Shown: positions 1 to 9,412 of the stretch, piece by piece
How positions within the stretch are numbered: position 1 is the stretch's first letter
How the letters are laid out: each line of letters starts with the position of its first letter
Assembly: GCA_963712715.1 (NCBI GenBank)
Contig: CAVQJI010000037.1
Span: 257,624 to 321,623 of the forward strand
Length of the DNA: 64,000 bases
DNA from: JAFEDN01 sp963712715
Lineage (GTDB): Bacteria > Pseudomonadota > Gammaproteobacteria > Coxiellales > Coxiellaceae
Direction of reading: 5' to 3'
Made by a program: the position numbers and the translations under genes
The notes under the pieces: generated by a model
What the model was told of the DNA's origin: nothing
The model's database searches: none
The model's input: the letters and a program-made list of their open reading frames with translations, nothing else

Positions 1-3000
1 TCTTTTTATTCTCAGCTATTTCAACGCGATCCATAAAAAATTGGGCAGTCCGTACAGGATAATATTTTGATGCATTAGCTAAAAAAATTTCAACCCAATG
101 CCCTTCTAGTTCCGGGAGATGGATGAGCCGAGTGAGGAAAAAATCAACCTCTTGTTCAGTCAAAATATTAAAAGGTACTTCCTTATTATCTGTAAAAATA
201 CTTAAGACACAGTCAGCAATTCTTGATGAGTTCCCAATATTCGCTTTTTTCAAAAGATTAAATCCTATGGATGGGTTCTTGTTTACAAGGCATCGCACTG
301 AAGAAACAGCCGACAAAATAGTATGGAAATCATCACCAGAGAGGAGTCTACTTAGTATATTGATATCAACTTCTTGGTTTTGTAACCCATCAATATCAAA
401 ATTAAAATAACCTCTAGCTACGGCAACATGCAGATTTTTATTTCCAGAATCAAGAAATTGATGAATAATTTTTATGGCACCATCGTGATCTTTCTGCAAT
501 AGCTGAAAAAGTGCCGCAGCACAAAATTGAACCATTTGTGAGTTCGAATTTAACAATACATTTTCTAAAGTCAGCCGTACAAGAGGTAATGATGACTGCA
601 GAAGAGGTTCATATAGTAATATGGGATGCTTATTGCTACTATTAAAGTTATGTTCTATCTTTTCTAAAATATTTTCTATGAAAGAGTACAGATTAGCCAC
701 ATCTAGGTAAGTCTTTAAAAGATCAGAGATGAGCGAATCTAGATACTGTTTCCAAATCAAATCTCCTTCCACTCCATGCATACCTTTTATATGATCCAAC
801 CTGTCAATTAAAGCCAGTGTCGTTCTAAACTCTAAGGTGTTGGGTAAAGACCTAATAATTTTCTCTGCGAGTGATTTAATCTCTCCAGTATTATAATTTG
901 CATGCCATGATATCGAACGAGCAATTTCAACTAACACAATAGAGTCAATGTTTTTAGTAAGAGTGGCCTGATTAATTTTCTCAAGAGTGATGATAAACTC
1001 TTGTGTCCAAGCCTCATGGTCGCTTATATTATTTATATAAAAAGGATAACGGAGTGCAGCTTCAAGAAAACGAGCAGCCAATACTGCTCTTTTAACTATC
1101 GGATGAGATAAAAAATCAATAGCATTATCAATCACAGTGCGGCGTAATTCAACAATATCAGCATTTAATCTTACAGAAAACGGACGTATATAAAAATTAA
1201 CTCCTTTTGAATAAGTATCTCTACCTTCAGCCTGTAGGATTGGCTTGAGTATATCGAATGGGGTATAACAATAATTCCAAGAACCATCTTTTTTTAGCAA
1301 AAATAGCCCAAAATCAACTATTTTTCTGTTGTAATCTATCGGTTTATTTGGTTTTATTGCGCAAAAATCTGACAATACGCGAATTGCATGATGAGGATAT
1401 TGTCGTGGTTGTCGCTCGTCCTCCTTCCCAAGATCCCATAACAACCTGCATGCTTCGGGCAAATGATCAATATTATAAGCAGCATATTTAATAAGCTCAG
1501 GCAGCATATTTGTCTCTTTGTTTTCTTGCATAATGCGTTTAGCAAAGTCTAAACTTTTCTCTGGCTGATAGTATGCTAATGAGGTAACAGCAGAAATATG
1601 AGTTTTATTAGAGACATCAAGTCTATTCCACATATCATTTAATAAATTACTACTACTCGTAATGCCATTTTCCAAACGCCAATCCAGTTTTCCGAAATTT
1701 AAAAGAATATTTTCTATATATTGTTGATATTCTTTTTTTACTGTATTAAATAATGATTCTGCATATCCTGTCGAGGAACCATTTGGTCCAATACAAGCCT
1801 CTTCAATTAGGAAATCAGCCAACATATCTGGTGATATTCGATATTTACCTGCTCTTTTGAAAAGTATTCCAGATTTTTCTAAAAAATTAATTATACGAAC
1901 AGTATCATAAGTTTTAGTGCCTTCCTGCTGCTCAATGATTGCTGAAACTGAAGGGTCTTCAGGATAAAAAGGTTGTATGAGAGAAACAACTTTAAGGATT
2001 TTTTTTGTGGATTCCTTGTCGGTTCCTCTACCTATTTCACCCAAAAAAATTTCCCTAAATTTTTTGAAGAATTGGTCCCGAAAAAGATGCTCATTTTTTA
2101 TTAGGTCTAATTGACCTCTTTTTTTTGAAATAATTTTCGCAGTTATTACCGTTGCTAATGGACAATCTATAGTAAGGGCTGCAATTGTTTCAGCATCCTC
2201 TTCAACACCACCTGAAATTTTAAGTACTTGCCTAGCAAGCTCCGTAGCGTACTCTAAATTAAGTGGTTCAATATAAACTTCATGAAAATTTTCAACGTGA
2301 GAAATTTGAGTCTTAATCTTATCCACTCCATATGGACGAAGAGAAAGAAGTAGCGTGGCATTATTAGAAGGTGCCTCCACATATTGAAAAAGGAATTGAA
2401 GATTGTCTTCTTCGTGCGCATCATCAATTACTAATAGTTTTTTTCCTGTCCCTAGATCCTCAAGACTTTTTGGAGTTATCACTTGTCTTGGCGAAAGAAA
2501 ACGAATCATCACATCGGAATATACTTCTTGATACTTCTCAGTCAATGCCTTTAATATTCGCGATTTTCCTACTCCTCCTTTCCCAACTAAAAAAATAAGC
2601 CTTTCTTGTGGATTATATAGAATATCGATGATTTTCTGAATTTCCTCGCCTCTTCCAACAAGATCCCATGCATGATTAAATAAATGGTCAGAATCTTTGA
2701 AAGGTTCCCAAAATATTTTGTCTGTTTGCCAGGGGCCCGGTTCCATTTCTCCTAGTAAAGCCAGTCGCTGGCCACGAAAAAATATATCTACTAACTTTAT
2801 CTGCTCGTCTTTAGTTAGATCTAGGCGGATTTTTTTTGATACATCCTCTCTATCCCATATTTCCCAACCATGGTGTGCGCGAATTGCTTCTCGTGCTTGT
2901 GGGCTTGCGACGCAACCAAGAATTAAAAATTTTTCCTTTGCTTCCTTTTTATTTTTCGCCACTGCTGCATCCACTTTTTGAGGACCAAATTGATTGACGC

Positions 3001-3439
3001 GTTTGCATTGAAAATTATAAATAGTTCCATCAGGAAAAATAACATCAATATCAATGCCATCTTGGTTATGCCCCAAGGTTCCGGCTCCATGTACTTTCCC
3101 GCCTTGTTTTTTATGTATAGCCTCCAAAAAATACTCACAAAAGCGCTCAAAAGTGCGAGGGCTTAAAGCATAAAAAGGAAAAGGCTGGTCAAAAGAAGTT
3201 ATTACTAATTGAGGGGTAGGAATGTACCCTGCAGCCGCCAAAAGATCATTAAGATCAGCATTCAAAGCATCAGCAATGACAGGTATTAATTTATTGCGTG
3301 GTCTTGATTTGCCTGATTCCCAGCGACTAATGTTTTGCTGAGAAGATCCTATTAATTTTGCTAAATCGACCTGCTCAATCCCTGCCTGCTCCCGAAGCTT
3401 AAGAAGCTTGGAGCCAAATTCTTCATAACTAGATTTCAA
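1..3439 (-). CDS. XRE-HTH / Mrr-like nuclease / STAND NTPase fusion, 3' end outside window
   Basis: Open for about 1146 codons from a TTG start at 3439, preceded by AGGAG with a 7-nt spacer, and still open at base 1. Residues 5-70 form an XRE-type helix-turn-helix. Residues 85-200 look like an Mrr-type PD-(D/E)XK endonuclease: acidic DGIDID at 127-132, then YNFQCKR with the Q-x-K motif at 144-146. A P-loop NTPase follows: Walker A GKGGVGKS at 286-293 and Walker B LLVIDDAHE at about 335-343. The remaining roughly 750 residues are helical, as expected of a STAND sensor region. Nuclease-STAND fusions of this type (Avs-like) are antiphage proteins that oligomerise on sensing a phage protein and then cut DNA; that role is inferred here. 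The N-terminal HTH is unusual and could give autoregulation. Toxin genes lie next door. Confidence 0.8.
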   Translation of the reverse strand, partial: MKSSYEEFGSKLLKLREQAGIEQVDLAKLIGSSQQNISRWESGKSRPRNKLIPVIADALNADLNDLLAAAGYIPTPQLVITSFDQPFPFYALSPRTFERFCEYFLEAIHKKQGGKVHGAGTLGHNQDGIDIDVIFPDGTIYNFQCKRVNQFGPQKVDAAVAKNKKEAKEKFLILGCVASPQAREAIRAHHGWEIWDREDVSKKIRLDLTKDEQIKLVDIFFRGQRLALLGEMEPGPWQTDKIFWEPFKDSDHLFNHAWDLVGRGEEIQKIIDILYNPQERLIFLVGKGGVGKSRILKALTEKYQEVYSDVMIRFLSPRQVITPKSLEDLGTGKKLLVIDDAHEEDNLQFLFQYVEAPSNNATLLLSLRPYGVDKIKTQISHVENFHEVYIEPLNLEYATELARQVLKISGGVEEDAETIAALTIDCPLATVITAKIISKKRGQLDLIKNEHLFRDQFFKKFREIFLGEIGRGTDKESTKKILKVVSLIQPFYPEDPSVSAIIEQQEGTKTYDTVRIINFLEKSGILFKRAGKYRISPDMLADFLIEEACIGPNGSSTGYAESLFNTVKKEYQQYIENILLNFGKLDWRLENGITSSSNLLNDMWNRLDVSNKTHISAVTSLAYYQPEKSLDFAKRIMQENKETNMLPELIKYAAYNIDHLPEACRLLWDLGKEDERQPRQYPHHAIRVLSDFCAIKPNKPIDYNRKIVDFGLFLLKKDGSWNYCYTPFDILKPILQAEGRDTYSKGVNFYIRPFSVRLNADIVELRRTVIDNAIDFLSHPIVKRAVLAARFLEAALRYPFYINNISDHEAWTQEFIITLEKINQATLTKNIDSIVLVEIARSISWHANYNTGEIKSLAEKIIRSLPNTLEFRTTLALIDRLDHIKGMHGVEGDLIWKQYLDSLISDLLKTYLDVANLYSFIENILEKIEHNFNSSNKHPILLYEPLLQSSLPLVRLTLENVLLNSNSQMVQFCAAALFQLLQKDHDGAIKIIHQFLDSGNKNLHVAVARGYFNFDIDGLQNQEVDINILSRLLSGDDFHTILSAVSSVRCLVNKNPSIGFNLLKKANIGNSSRIADCVLSIFTDNKEVPFNILTEQEVDFFLTRLIHLPELEGHWVEIFLANASKYYPVRTAQFFMDRVEIAENKK

Positions 3440-3678
3440 TTCAGTACTCCTAAATAAGGTTTAACTTATAAAACACATTTTATGCGTTTTATTTATATTT
3501 GTCAACTGGTCAAAAAAATTTAAACTCGGACTTAAATCGGAGCGGAATAAAACGGCGAGACTATAACAGGTATATTTAAATTATAAATTTATCTTTATTT
3601 TATTATTAAATTGATTTTTTTAAATATAAATATTTATCTTTATTTCTCATTGATATAACGACCTTTCAGGTCTATATT

Positions 3679-4176
3679 GTGGGGGAGCAACCTTGCACGC
3701 CAATAGAGGAACTATTGCCGTCAGTGAAGCAAGTAATCCTCGCTGAATGCGGGCGTAAAGTAGCGGCGGTTAAAACCCACTATGCGAAAAAAATCACTGA
3801 ATCTCATCAGCAATGGCAGGAGATGCAGGTGCTCTTACAGGAGGCCAAGCAACAAAAACAACAGCTTTAAAATGAATTGACTGAGACACAAACTAAGCTG
3901 GTAGAACAGAATGCCCATATCAAATTGCATGAACGACAACTTGCTGAGGATGATAAGCGCTTAAAAAATATGGAAGACCAATATCAAACTTTATTGATCA
4001 CGCATGAACGATCTTTGACAGAAAAGAGAATGATTGAAAAACAAGCGACAGATTGTCAGGATCGTTATTAACGCTGCGAGCAAGAACTCAAAGCTTTGCA
4101 GACTGCTAAACATGCGACAGATATTGAGTTAGCGAGCATAAGAGCGCGTTTAAATAATAATAAAATTACCGCTTAA
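3679..4176 (+). pseudogene. KfrA-like coiled-coil protein, interrupted by two in-frame TAA codons
   Basis: A single reading frame from GTG 3679 to TAA 4174-4176 encodes about 163 residues, rich in Q, E, K and L with heptad character throughout. TAA codons at 3868-3870 and 4069-4071 interrupt it, but the coiled-coil composition continues in the same frame after each. Both fit a CAA-to-TAA change in a Gln-rich context. The opening residues (EELLPSVKQVILAECGRKV and on) resemble the middle of plasmid KfrA-type DNA-binding coiled-coil proteins. An N-terminal DNA-binding domain is not visible, so the gene may also be 5'-truncated. Stop-codon recoding is possible but unlikely, because neighbouring genes end normally at TAA. 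Confidence 0.45.
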
Positions 4177-4514
4177 ATTAAACTTTTTTCCATTAGGCTT
4201 GCTGATTACAAAGCCAAAACTCTAATAATTAAATGCTTGGTTCTCATTGACTCTTTTATTCATCATCAATTTTTCTGTATAATTTTAACCCAAACCAAGT
4301 TGCCTGCTAGTAAAAAACCTAATTGAAGCCTAGTAAGTCCTAGTTGAGTCCTGCAAATCTTCGATTCTCTAATTTTGCTAGTTGTTTATATCATATGGCC
4401 TCATGGTTCTTTATGTGATTACAAAAAGATTATTTTATTAGTGATTATCTTCAATTTATTAGTAATAAAAAATTGTATAATAAATTCTTGCCTCCTCATA
4501 CCTAATTAGCTAAG
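4177..4514. other. AT-rich intergenic stretch
   Basis: No ORF with a convincing start or composition. Around 4325-4355 there are loose repeats of a CCTAGT / AGTCCT element of no clear function. The promoter for the toxin-antitoxin pair should lie here, but no clear -35/-10 pair stands out. Confidence 0.4.
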
Positions 4515-4550
4515 ATGCTTCTTCAGCTAACCAGGAGTAGACACTCAGCC

Positions 4551-5132
4551 ATGCCTCATTTAATGATTATTGCAGGAGCGAACGGAGCCGGGAAGACCAG
4601 CGTCGCACCTTCATTATTGCGAGATGCACTGAAAGTGGATCATTACGTGAATGCAGATATCCTTGCTCAAGGACTTTGTGGATTTGCTCCTGAGCAGGAG
4701 GCTTTTAAGGCTGGCCGAATTATGCTGGCACACCTGCATCATCTCGCTAATGAAAAAATGAATTTTGCTTTTGAAACGACTTTAGCAAGTAAAACTTTCG
4801 TGGCTTGGATTAACCCCCTGAAGGAACAAGGTTACTATTTTCATTTAGTTTACTTATGGTTGGAAAGTCCTGAACTTGCTATCTCTCGGGTTGCCGAGAG
4901 AGTAAAGTTAGGCGGACATGCCGTGCCAGAAAACACTATCCGAAGGCGGTATCAAGGAAGCTTAAATAATTTTTTCAATTTATATCAGCCTATCACCGAT
5001 TCCTGGCAATTTTATAATAATTCAGCATTGAATTCCCCAAGATTAATTGCTTCAGGAGCAGGAATACAATCTCAAAAAATTATTGATTCTAATATATGGA
5101 AAAACTTATTGAAGGCCCACCATGGAAAATAA
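4551..5132 (+). CDS. Zeta-type toxin (P-loop kinase)
   Basis: About 193 residues. The start is set at ATG 4551 because the protein then begins MPHLMIIAGANGAGKT, the usual beginning of short chromosomal zeta-like proteins; ATG 4515 upstream has no ribosome site. Walker A is GANGAGKT. Further along are FAFETTLAS and YLWLESPELAISRVAERVKLGGHAVPENTIRRRY, which match the substrate-binding and Arg-rich regions of the family. Zeta toxins phosphorylate UDP-N-acetylglucosamine and block cell-wall synthesis; short versions like this one are less well characterised. The gene overlaps the next by 11 nt, the usual layout of a two-gene toxin module. Confidence 0.75.
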   Translation: MPHLMIIAGANGAGKTSVAPSLLRDALKVDHYVNADILAQGLCGFAPEQEAFKAGRIMLAHLHHLANEKMNFAFETTLASKTFVAWINPLKEQGYYFHLVYLWLESPELAISRVAERVKLGGHAVPENTIRRRYQGSLNNFFNLYQPITDSWQFYNNSALNSPRLIASGAGIQSQKIIDSNIWKNLLKAHHGK

Positions 5133-5322
5133 ATCCTTAGAAAATGATACCATCTCTGAGTTTTTCAAAAATAACGGAGAGGTCACTAAAACCTTACATG
5201 CCGGAATCAGACTCGCATTGTTAAAACATAAACAAGCTGGCAACTCTGTCTGCACTTGGCGTGAAGGAAAAGTTGTTTGGGTTGAGTCAGATAATATTCC
5301 TTTCGAAAAAGAAAAAACTTGA
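5122..5322 (+). CDS. Small protein paired with zeta-type toxin, putative antitoxin
   Basis: 66 residues starting at ATG 5122, overlapping the toxin gene by 11 nt in another frame, so probably translationally coupled. The core ALLKHKQAGNSVCTWREGKV resembles the short partner proteins often found beside zeta-like kinases, which carry a K-H-K-x-x-G-N followed by W-x-x-G-K-V pattern. No DNA-binding motif is visible. Neutralising the toxin is inferred from position and similarity only. Confidence 0.6.
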   Translation: MENKSLENDTISEFFKNNGEVTKTLHAGIRLALLKHKQAGNSVCTWREGKVVWVESDNIPFEKEKT

Positions 5323-5421
5323 ACAGTAATCTGTAGATATTTTATAGGCATTACTGACAAAATATCATTACTTACTATATCATTATAAAAACAATTCTGT
5401 TTTAAAGTTATTACTAAATAT

Positions 5422-6129
5422 ATGAAGAAAACAGACCCTAAGTTTTTTTGAAATAAAAACAAAAATCAACCATTTGAAAAAACTGGTAGAAAAAAATCTT
5501 TACCCTGAGTGCCAGCCTACACTTATGAACAACATTTTTACAGGAACGGTTCATAAAGCTTTAACATTAGAAAATAAGAAAATTTATAGAGCCAGATGGA
5601 ATGAAAAAGGACGCCTGTTTACGAATACGCATGAACTGATCTATCCGAAAAAAGAATTTGCGAAAAAGAATAGATTTAATAATGATGGTCAAAGTTTTTT
5701 TATGCAGCTATTTGTGAGCTGGGAACAATTATAGAGATCAGACCCGATATTAATAAATTTTTTACTATCTCAAGATTTAGTTTATCTTCAAATGAATTAC
5801 CATATTTTTTTCCTATTGGCTTTAAAGATACTACCCCTACTAAAAATAAACAAAAAATCATTATTAATTTTTTAAATTCAGAAATAACCAAGAAGATACA
5901 TGCAAAGGATGGTTACAATATGACAATATTAATAGGACAACACTTCTTGACTAAACCTCTTATAATTGAAAAAGACAAATATTCTTATGCAGGAATAGCG
6001 TATCCAAGTGTAGAATCAAAATTTATCTCCAATAAGACGACTTATAACCTTGCTATGAAACCAGATTTTTTTGATCGTTATTATTCTATTGAGGAATCCA
6101 TTGTTTATGTACTGACAAAAGAGTTATAA
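5422..6129 (+). CDS. RES-domain protein (NAD-consuming toxin family), frameshifted
   Basis: Read with two one-base corrections in T runs (one T too many at 5443-5449, one too few at 5695-5701), this gives one protein of about 235 residues beginning MKKTDPKFFE. Diagnostic RES features are KIYRARWNE, the R-F-N-x-x-G-Q stretch, FYAAICELGTIIEIRP after the second correction, and the late GIAYPS...N-LAMKP segment. RES toxins (ParT/MbcT type) degrade or ADP-ribosylate using NAD+. No Xre/MbcA antitoxin gene precedes it, so it may be an orphan. As read, the ORF breaks at about 5450 and again at 5734. Sequencing error and true inactivation are both possible. Confidence 0.6.
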
Positions 6130-6152
6130 CCCCATCAATAAGGGAGTGGTAA

Positions 6153-6350
6153 ATGAAGCAGGACAGATTTTATGGACATATGATTTTGAGGAAATGCGGG
6201 ATAGAGTATCTAAAGGACTACTTTATCATGAAACAATTCATAAAGGTATTATTGGAATGGAAACTTTATTATGATGAGACTCATATTAACATTCCTATAA
6301 TAACTGTTTTCTGGCAAAGCGCCGACCGTTTATGCAAGCCTCAGACTTAA
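6153..6350 (+). CDS. Small hypothetical protein
   Basis: 65 residues starting at ATG 6153 with AAGGGAG six nt upstream, which is the main reason to list it. It follows the RES-like gene by 23 nt. The sequence is rich in aromatic and basic residues and shows no motif I recognise. A GTG-initiated ORF of about 42 codons in another frame uses the same ribosome site, and given the indels nearby either frame could be the real one. Confidence 0.25.
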   Translation: MKQDRFYGHMILRKCGIEYLKDYFIMKQFIKVLLEWKLYYDETHINIPIITVFWQSADRLCKPQT

Positions 6351-6507
6351 CCCCTCTTTTATGGATTTAAATAGAATCCTTATACTAAAGATTCTAAGTT
6401 ACTTTTAACTTTTTTATTCCCGCGATGGAGGATCGCAAGGGGTGAATCGCGATACTTCCCCTTCATTGCCAGCATCAGCTCCGCCAAGCACAGGATATAT
6501 ACCAGGA

Positions 6508-6539
6508 AGCAATTCTCGCTGTATTCAGCGAGAATTGCT
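6508..6539. repeat. Perfect 14-bp inverted repeat with 4-nt loop
   Basis: AGCAATTCTCGCTG, loop TATT, then CAGCGAGAATTGCT. The arms are perfectly complementary. No T run follows on either strand, so it is not a standard intrinsic terminator. It lies inside transposon-like debris and may be a protein-binding or transposon-end palindrome. Confidence 0.7.
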
Positions 6540-6570
6540 GCAATAATTCTTTCCGCTTTTTCTTTTTTGA

Positions 6571-6709
6571 TTAGGTGATAACATGTAAATTGCAATAAAA
6601 AACGTTATGCTGTTGACAAAATTCCTGGCGGGATAATCCACTTACCGCCTGTTCATCAATGTAACGATTTTAAATACGCGTCGTGGTTTTGCGGGGTGTT
6701 CATAGCCAT
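6571..6709 (-). mobile_element. IS66-type TnpA-like remnant
   Basis: On the minus strand, MAMNTPQNHDAYLKSLH runs to a stop and, one frame over, EQAVSGLSRQEFCQQHN continues to TAA at 6571-6573. The pattern of a W/E-rich start, S-G-L-S-x-x-E-F-C and x-Q-H-N resembles the N-terminus of IS66-family accessory protein TnpA. Only this short, frame-broken piece is visible, and the rest of 6351-6990 has no intact gene. It is probably debris of an old insertion. Confidence 0.3.
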
Positions 6710-6990
6710 TTTTTCTGATTTTTAAAAAAATAGCTTGAACAAAATCTTCAAGGTTTAAAAGACGTACTTTGCCAAACGTTTACCATACTAAGATTATACA
6801 AATATATATTTTAAATTTATTTTAGGTATGATACAGTAAGAATCGTGGTATATGCACTGAGAAGTTGTTTAACCGCCGAGAGAATCTGTTCAAATTAAAA
6901 TCAAATTGGTAAAATTCTAAATAAAGATTCTCCATTACTAGCCTTCAGCAAATACTGAGGGAGTACACAAAAATAAAATAAGGAAGTTTT

Positions 6991-7752
6991 ATGAGCAAAC
7001 GTCAAAGACAAGTCCAACTCAAAAGTCTATTCATTTTACCCTTAGTAATATTGAGTAGCCCAGCAGAAGCCGCTGGTGGCATGATACAGATGACTGGACG
7101 TACTTTACAAAAGACAGAATCAGACCCCTTCTTTTGTCATTCAGATTACATTTGCTTTCCTCCAGTGACCGATAGCAAAAATCCAATGGCAGGTCTTGGG
7201 GTGGCCATGACATTTTTTTAAATCGTGCGGAGATGTAGATCAGAATCAGTATCTTTACAACCCACTCCAAAATTTTACATCCCAAGTTAGAAGCGGCGAA
7301 GTTTGCGAAGGAACTGTATTTTCTGGAGGAAAAAACTGCAGTCAATCTATGCAGCCTTTTTGGGGAGACATTCCTCTATCACAATCTGATCAGGATGGTA
7401 ATTCATCTCCGTGCGGCGATGCGGTAGTTGTTTCAGGAGAGAAAAATCAAACTGTAAGACCCGTATTGTTCAATGTTTTCTAAATGGCATCATCAATATC
7501 ACTCAAAATTACGAGCGTATCGCTACCCAGGCATGCGCAAACACAGAAAAGGTAATCAGTAATGTTAATGTGGGCGCCATAGTGGGGGGTGTTTTGGGAG
7601 GCCTTACATTTATTGTAATTGGAGGCTATATGGCAATTAAAAAAGCTTATAAGAGTGGATATGAGGCCGGAATGGGGGAAAGAACGGGATTAACTAGTAC
7701 ACTAAACCCTGGCGTGCCAAGCCCCAGGACAGGCGGTAGAATATATTTTTGA
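6991..7752 (+). CDS. Secreted Cys-rich protein with C-terminal TM segment, frameshifted
   Basis: Starts at ATG 6991 with AAGGAAG upstream. A signal peptide (basic start, hydrophobic LFILPLVILSS, PAEAAGG cleavage site) is followed by a Cys-containing domain. One-base shifts at the T7 run 7213-7219 and at the A5 run near 7443 are needed to read through to TGA 7752. The mature region has about eleven Cys, including SCGDVD, GEVCEG, GKNCSQS, SPCGDA, NCKTRIVQC and TQACAN. A glycine-rich hydrophobic segment (VGAIVGGVLGGLTFIVIGG) near the C-terminus should span the membrane. It lies 75 nt upstream of an MNIO enzyme gene, so it may be the Cys-bearing substrate of that enzyme; this is inference. No close family is recognised. 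Confidence 0.5.
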
Positions 7753-7827
7753 TTGCTTCAAACAACGTAGGACTGAGGGAAGTGAACTCACCCAATCTCA
7801 GACTTACTCAGCTTCTTAAAGCTGTCT

Positions 7828-8643
7828 ATGAGCAAAAATTTTAACCAGAAAATCCGGATCGGATATCGGTGGGATGATAATAGTCAAAATCCGAGAGTAA
7901 TCGAAGGCAAAAATAAAAATCTTATAGATTATATTGAAGTAAATTATCCTGTCTCCCCACTTGATGACCTTAAGAAACTTAATATTCCCATTTTGGCCCA
8001 TACAAGTCATAATGCACTTTGTTCTGCCGCTGGACTAAATTACTCAATTTCAGGACAGGTAAAAGAAAATGCCGATTTATTTAACTCACCATGGATTGGC
8101 GAACACTTATCATTTGTGGGATACGAGAAAGAGGGCGCGCTGGGCTATGTTATTAATCCAATTTTTTCTTATGAATTCATGGAAGTAACGGTAGCAAATA
8201 TTTCATGTCTGAAGAAACTTTACCAACGACCCATAGCCGTTGAGCTTGCCCCTCTTTATTATTATAAAGGAGATTTTAAAAACGAACTGGATTTTACTTC
8301 TGAAGTTGCTCGCCGATCAGATAGTTACATTATCTTTGATCTTGCTCACTGGTTAATTTCCAATAAAAACATACGTCGAGAAAAATACTATGGATTAGAC
8401 GATATAGAATTTGATAGAGTTATTGAACTACACGTTGCTGGTATGCGAAAAAGTGGACGCACAAATTATTGGTACGACGGTCATGAAATTCCTCCTTCCT
8501 CTGAAATATACGATATATTACCTTTTCTTCTTGAAAAAATGCCAAATATTAAAGCTATTACTATAGAACACTCAATGAAGGGAGATGAAAAAGAGCTGTT
8601 TAGATGCGCCGAAATTCTCAAGGGAATAGTTAATGGACGATGA
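7828..8643 (+). CDS. MNIO-family (DUF692) multinuclear iron oxidative enzyme
   Basis: 271 residues with the full set of DUF692 metal ligands on a TIM-barrel-like layout: H58 (LAHTSH), E92-H93 (GEHLSF), E139 (VELAP), D171 and H174 (FDLAHW), H202 (ELHVAG), D217 and H219 (YDGHE), E247-H248 (IEHS). Characterised members (MbnB, TglH, BufB) use a di- or tri-iron centre and O2 to remodel Cys or other side chains of ribosomal peptides, usually with a partner protein. The next gene overlaps by 11 nt and is a likely partner. A Cys-rich secreted protein is encoded just upstream. No strong ribosome site is seen before ATG 7828, so coupling to upstream translation is possible. Confidence 0.85.
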   Translation: MSKNFNQKIRIGYRWDDNSQNPRVIEGKNKNLIDYIEVNYPVSPLDDLKKLNIPILAHTSHNALCSAAGLNYSISGQVKENADLFNSPWIGEHLSFVGYEKEGALGYVINPIFSYEFMEVTVANISCLKKLYQRPIAVELAPLYYYKGDFKNELDFTSEVARRSDSYIIFDLAHWLISNKNIRREKYYGLDDIEFDRVIELHVAGMRKSGRTNYWYDGHEIPPSSEIYDILPFLLEKMPNIKAITIEHSMKGDEKELFRCAEILKGIVNGR

Positions 8644-9349
8644 TAAGACTACCGCGATTTTCAATAAAGAATGCAGAATTCAAAAACTTTATATCAAACT
8701 CTTTTTCTGTGAATCTACTCTCAACTCTTACAAAAATAATCTCCATCAATTATTGGTAGACTGCTCTCTTGACAAGTCAGCCATTCGTTTTTTCCCAGAT
8801 ATCGAAAGTGAATCTTTTCAGATTGAATCCCATGGAAGAAAAATGAATGTGGCCGTGGAAATATTTGAAAGATATAAAGTTTTCTTTTCCTGTTACGTAA
8901 ACAAATCCAATATTAACCTTGATGAAATTTTAAATTTAAAACTTTTTAAAGAATTTTTATCATCCGATTATTTTTTTTGCGCAGATTATTCTATTCCTCA
9001 CCCTTATGATATTGGGTTGGGATATGAAAATGTTAGCAAATTTTATTTTTTTATAATCAACTGTATCCCCATTTCACATCAAAGCTTAATGATATTAAAA
9101 AAATCCTTTGGATATTATATCATGAAACAGATTAACCGCGGGCCATGTGAGTTTTATAATCAATTTTGTAATGGCCTATTTATTCAGGATAACAAATTAA
9201 ATAAATCATTTATTATAACCCCAGAATGTAAGATGCTAACACTCGAATTTCAAGAAAAGGAATATTTTTTAAAAAAGAAAATATTTGACATTGATTCTTT
9301 AAATCGTAGTATAAAACCCAATAATCATATAAGCATACCCTGTAATTAA
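8633..9349 (+). CDS. Uncharacterised protein, probable MNIO partner
   Basis: 238 residues; ATG 8633 overlaps the end of the MNIO gene, which implies translational coupling. MNIO enzymes are typically encoded with a small recognition partner (MbnC, TglI, BufC types) that delivers the peptide. This protein sits in that position and is about the right size, but I cannot match it to one of those families by eye. It is rich in Phe, Tyr, Lys and Asn, has no signal peptide and no clear TM segment. The gene ends at 9349, convergent with the ABC exporter gene ending at 9413. Confidence 0.55.
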   Translation: MDDDKTTAIFNKECRIQKLYIKLFFCESTLNSYKNNLHQLLVDCSLDKSAIRFFPDIESESFQIESHGRKMNVAVEIFERYKVFFSCYVNKSNINLDEILNLKLFKEFLSSDYFFCADYSIPHPYDIGLGYENVSKFYFFIINCIPISHQSLMILKKSFGYYIMKQINRGPCEFYNQFCNGLFIQDNKLNKSFIITPECKMLTLEFQEKEYFLKKKIFDIDSLNRSIKPNNHISIPCN

Positions 9350-9412
9350 GGCAGCAAGACTTCAACATTTTTTTGAGAGTGATTTTTTAAAGAAGAAAGT
9401 TTAGTAAAGGAT

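Noticed and set aside
2923..3150. Minus-strand ORF of 75 codons with hydrophobic stretch
   Set aside because: It lies in a different frame inside the large XRE/Mrr/STAND gene, whose frame has clear domain motifs here.
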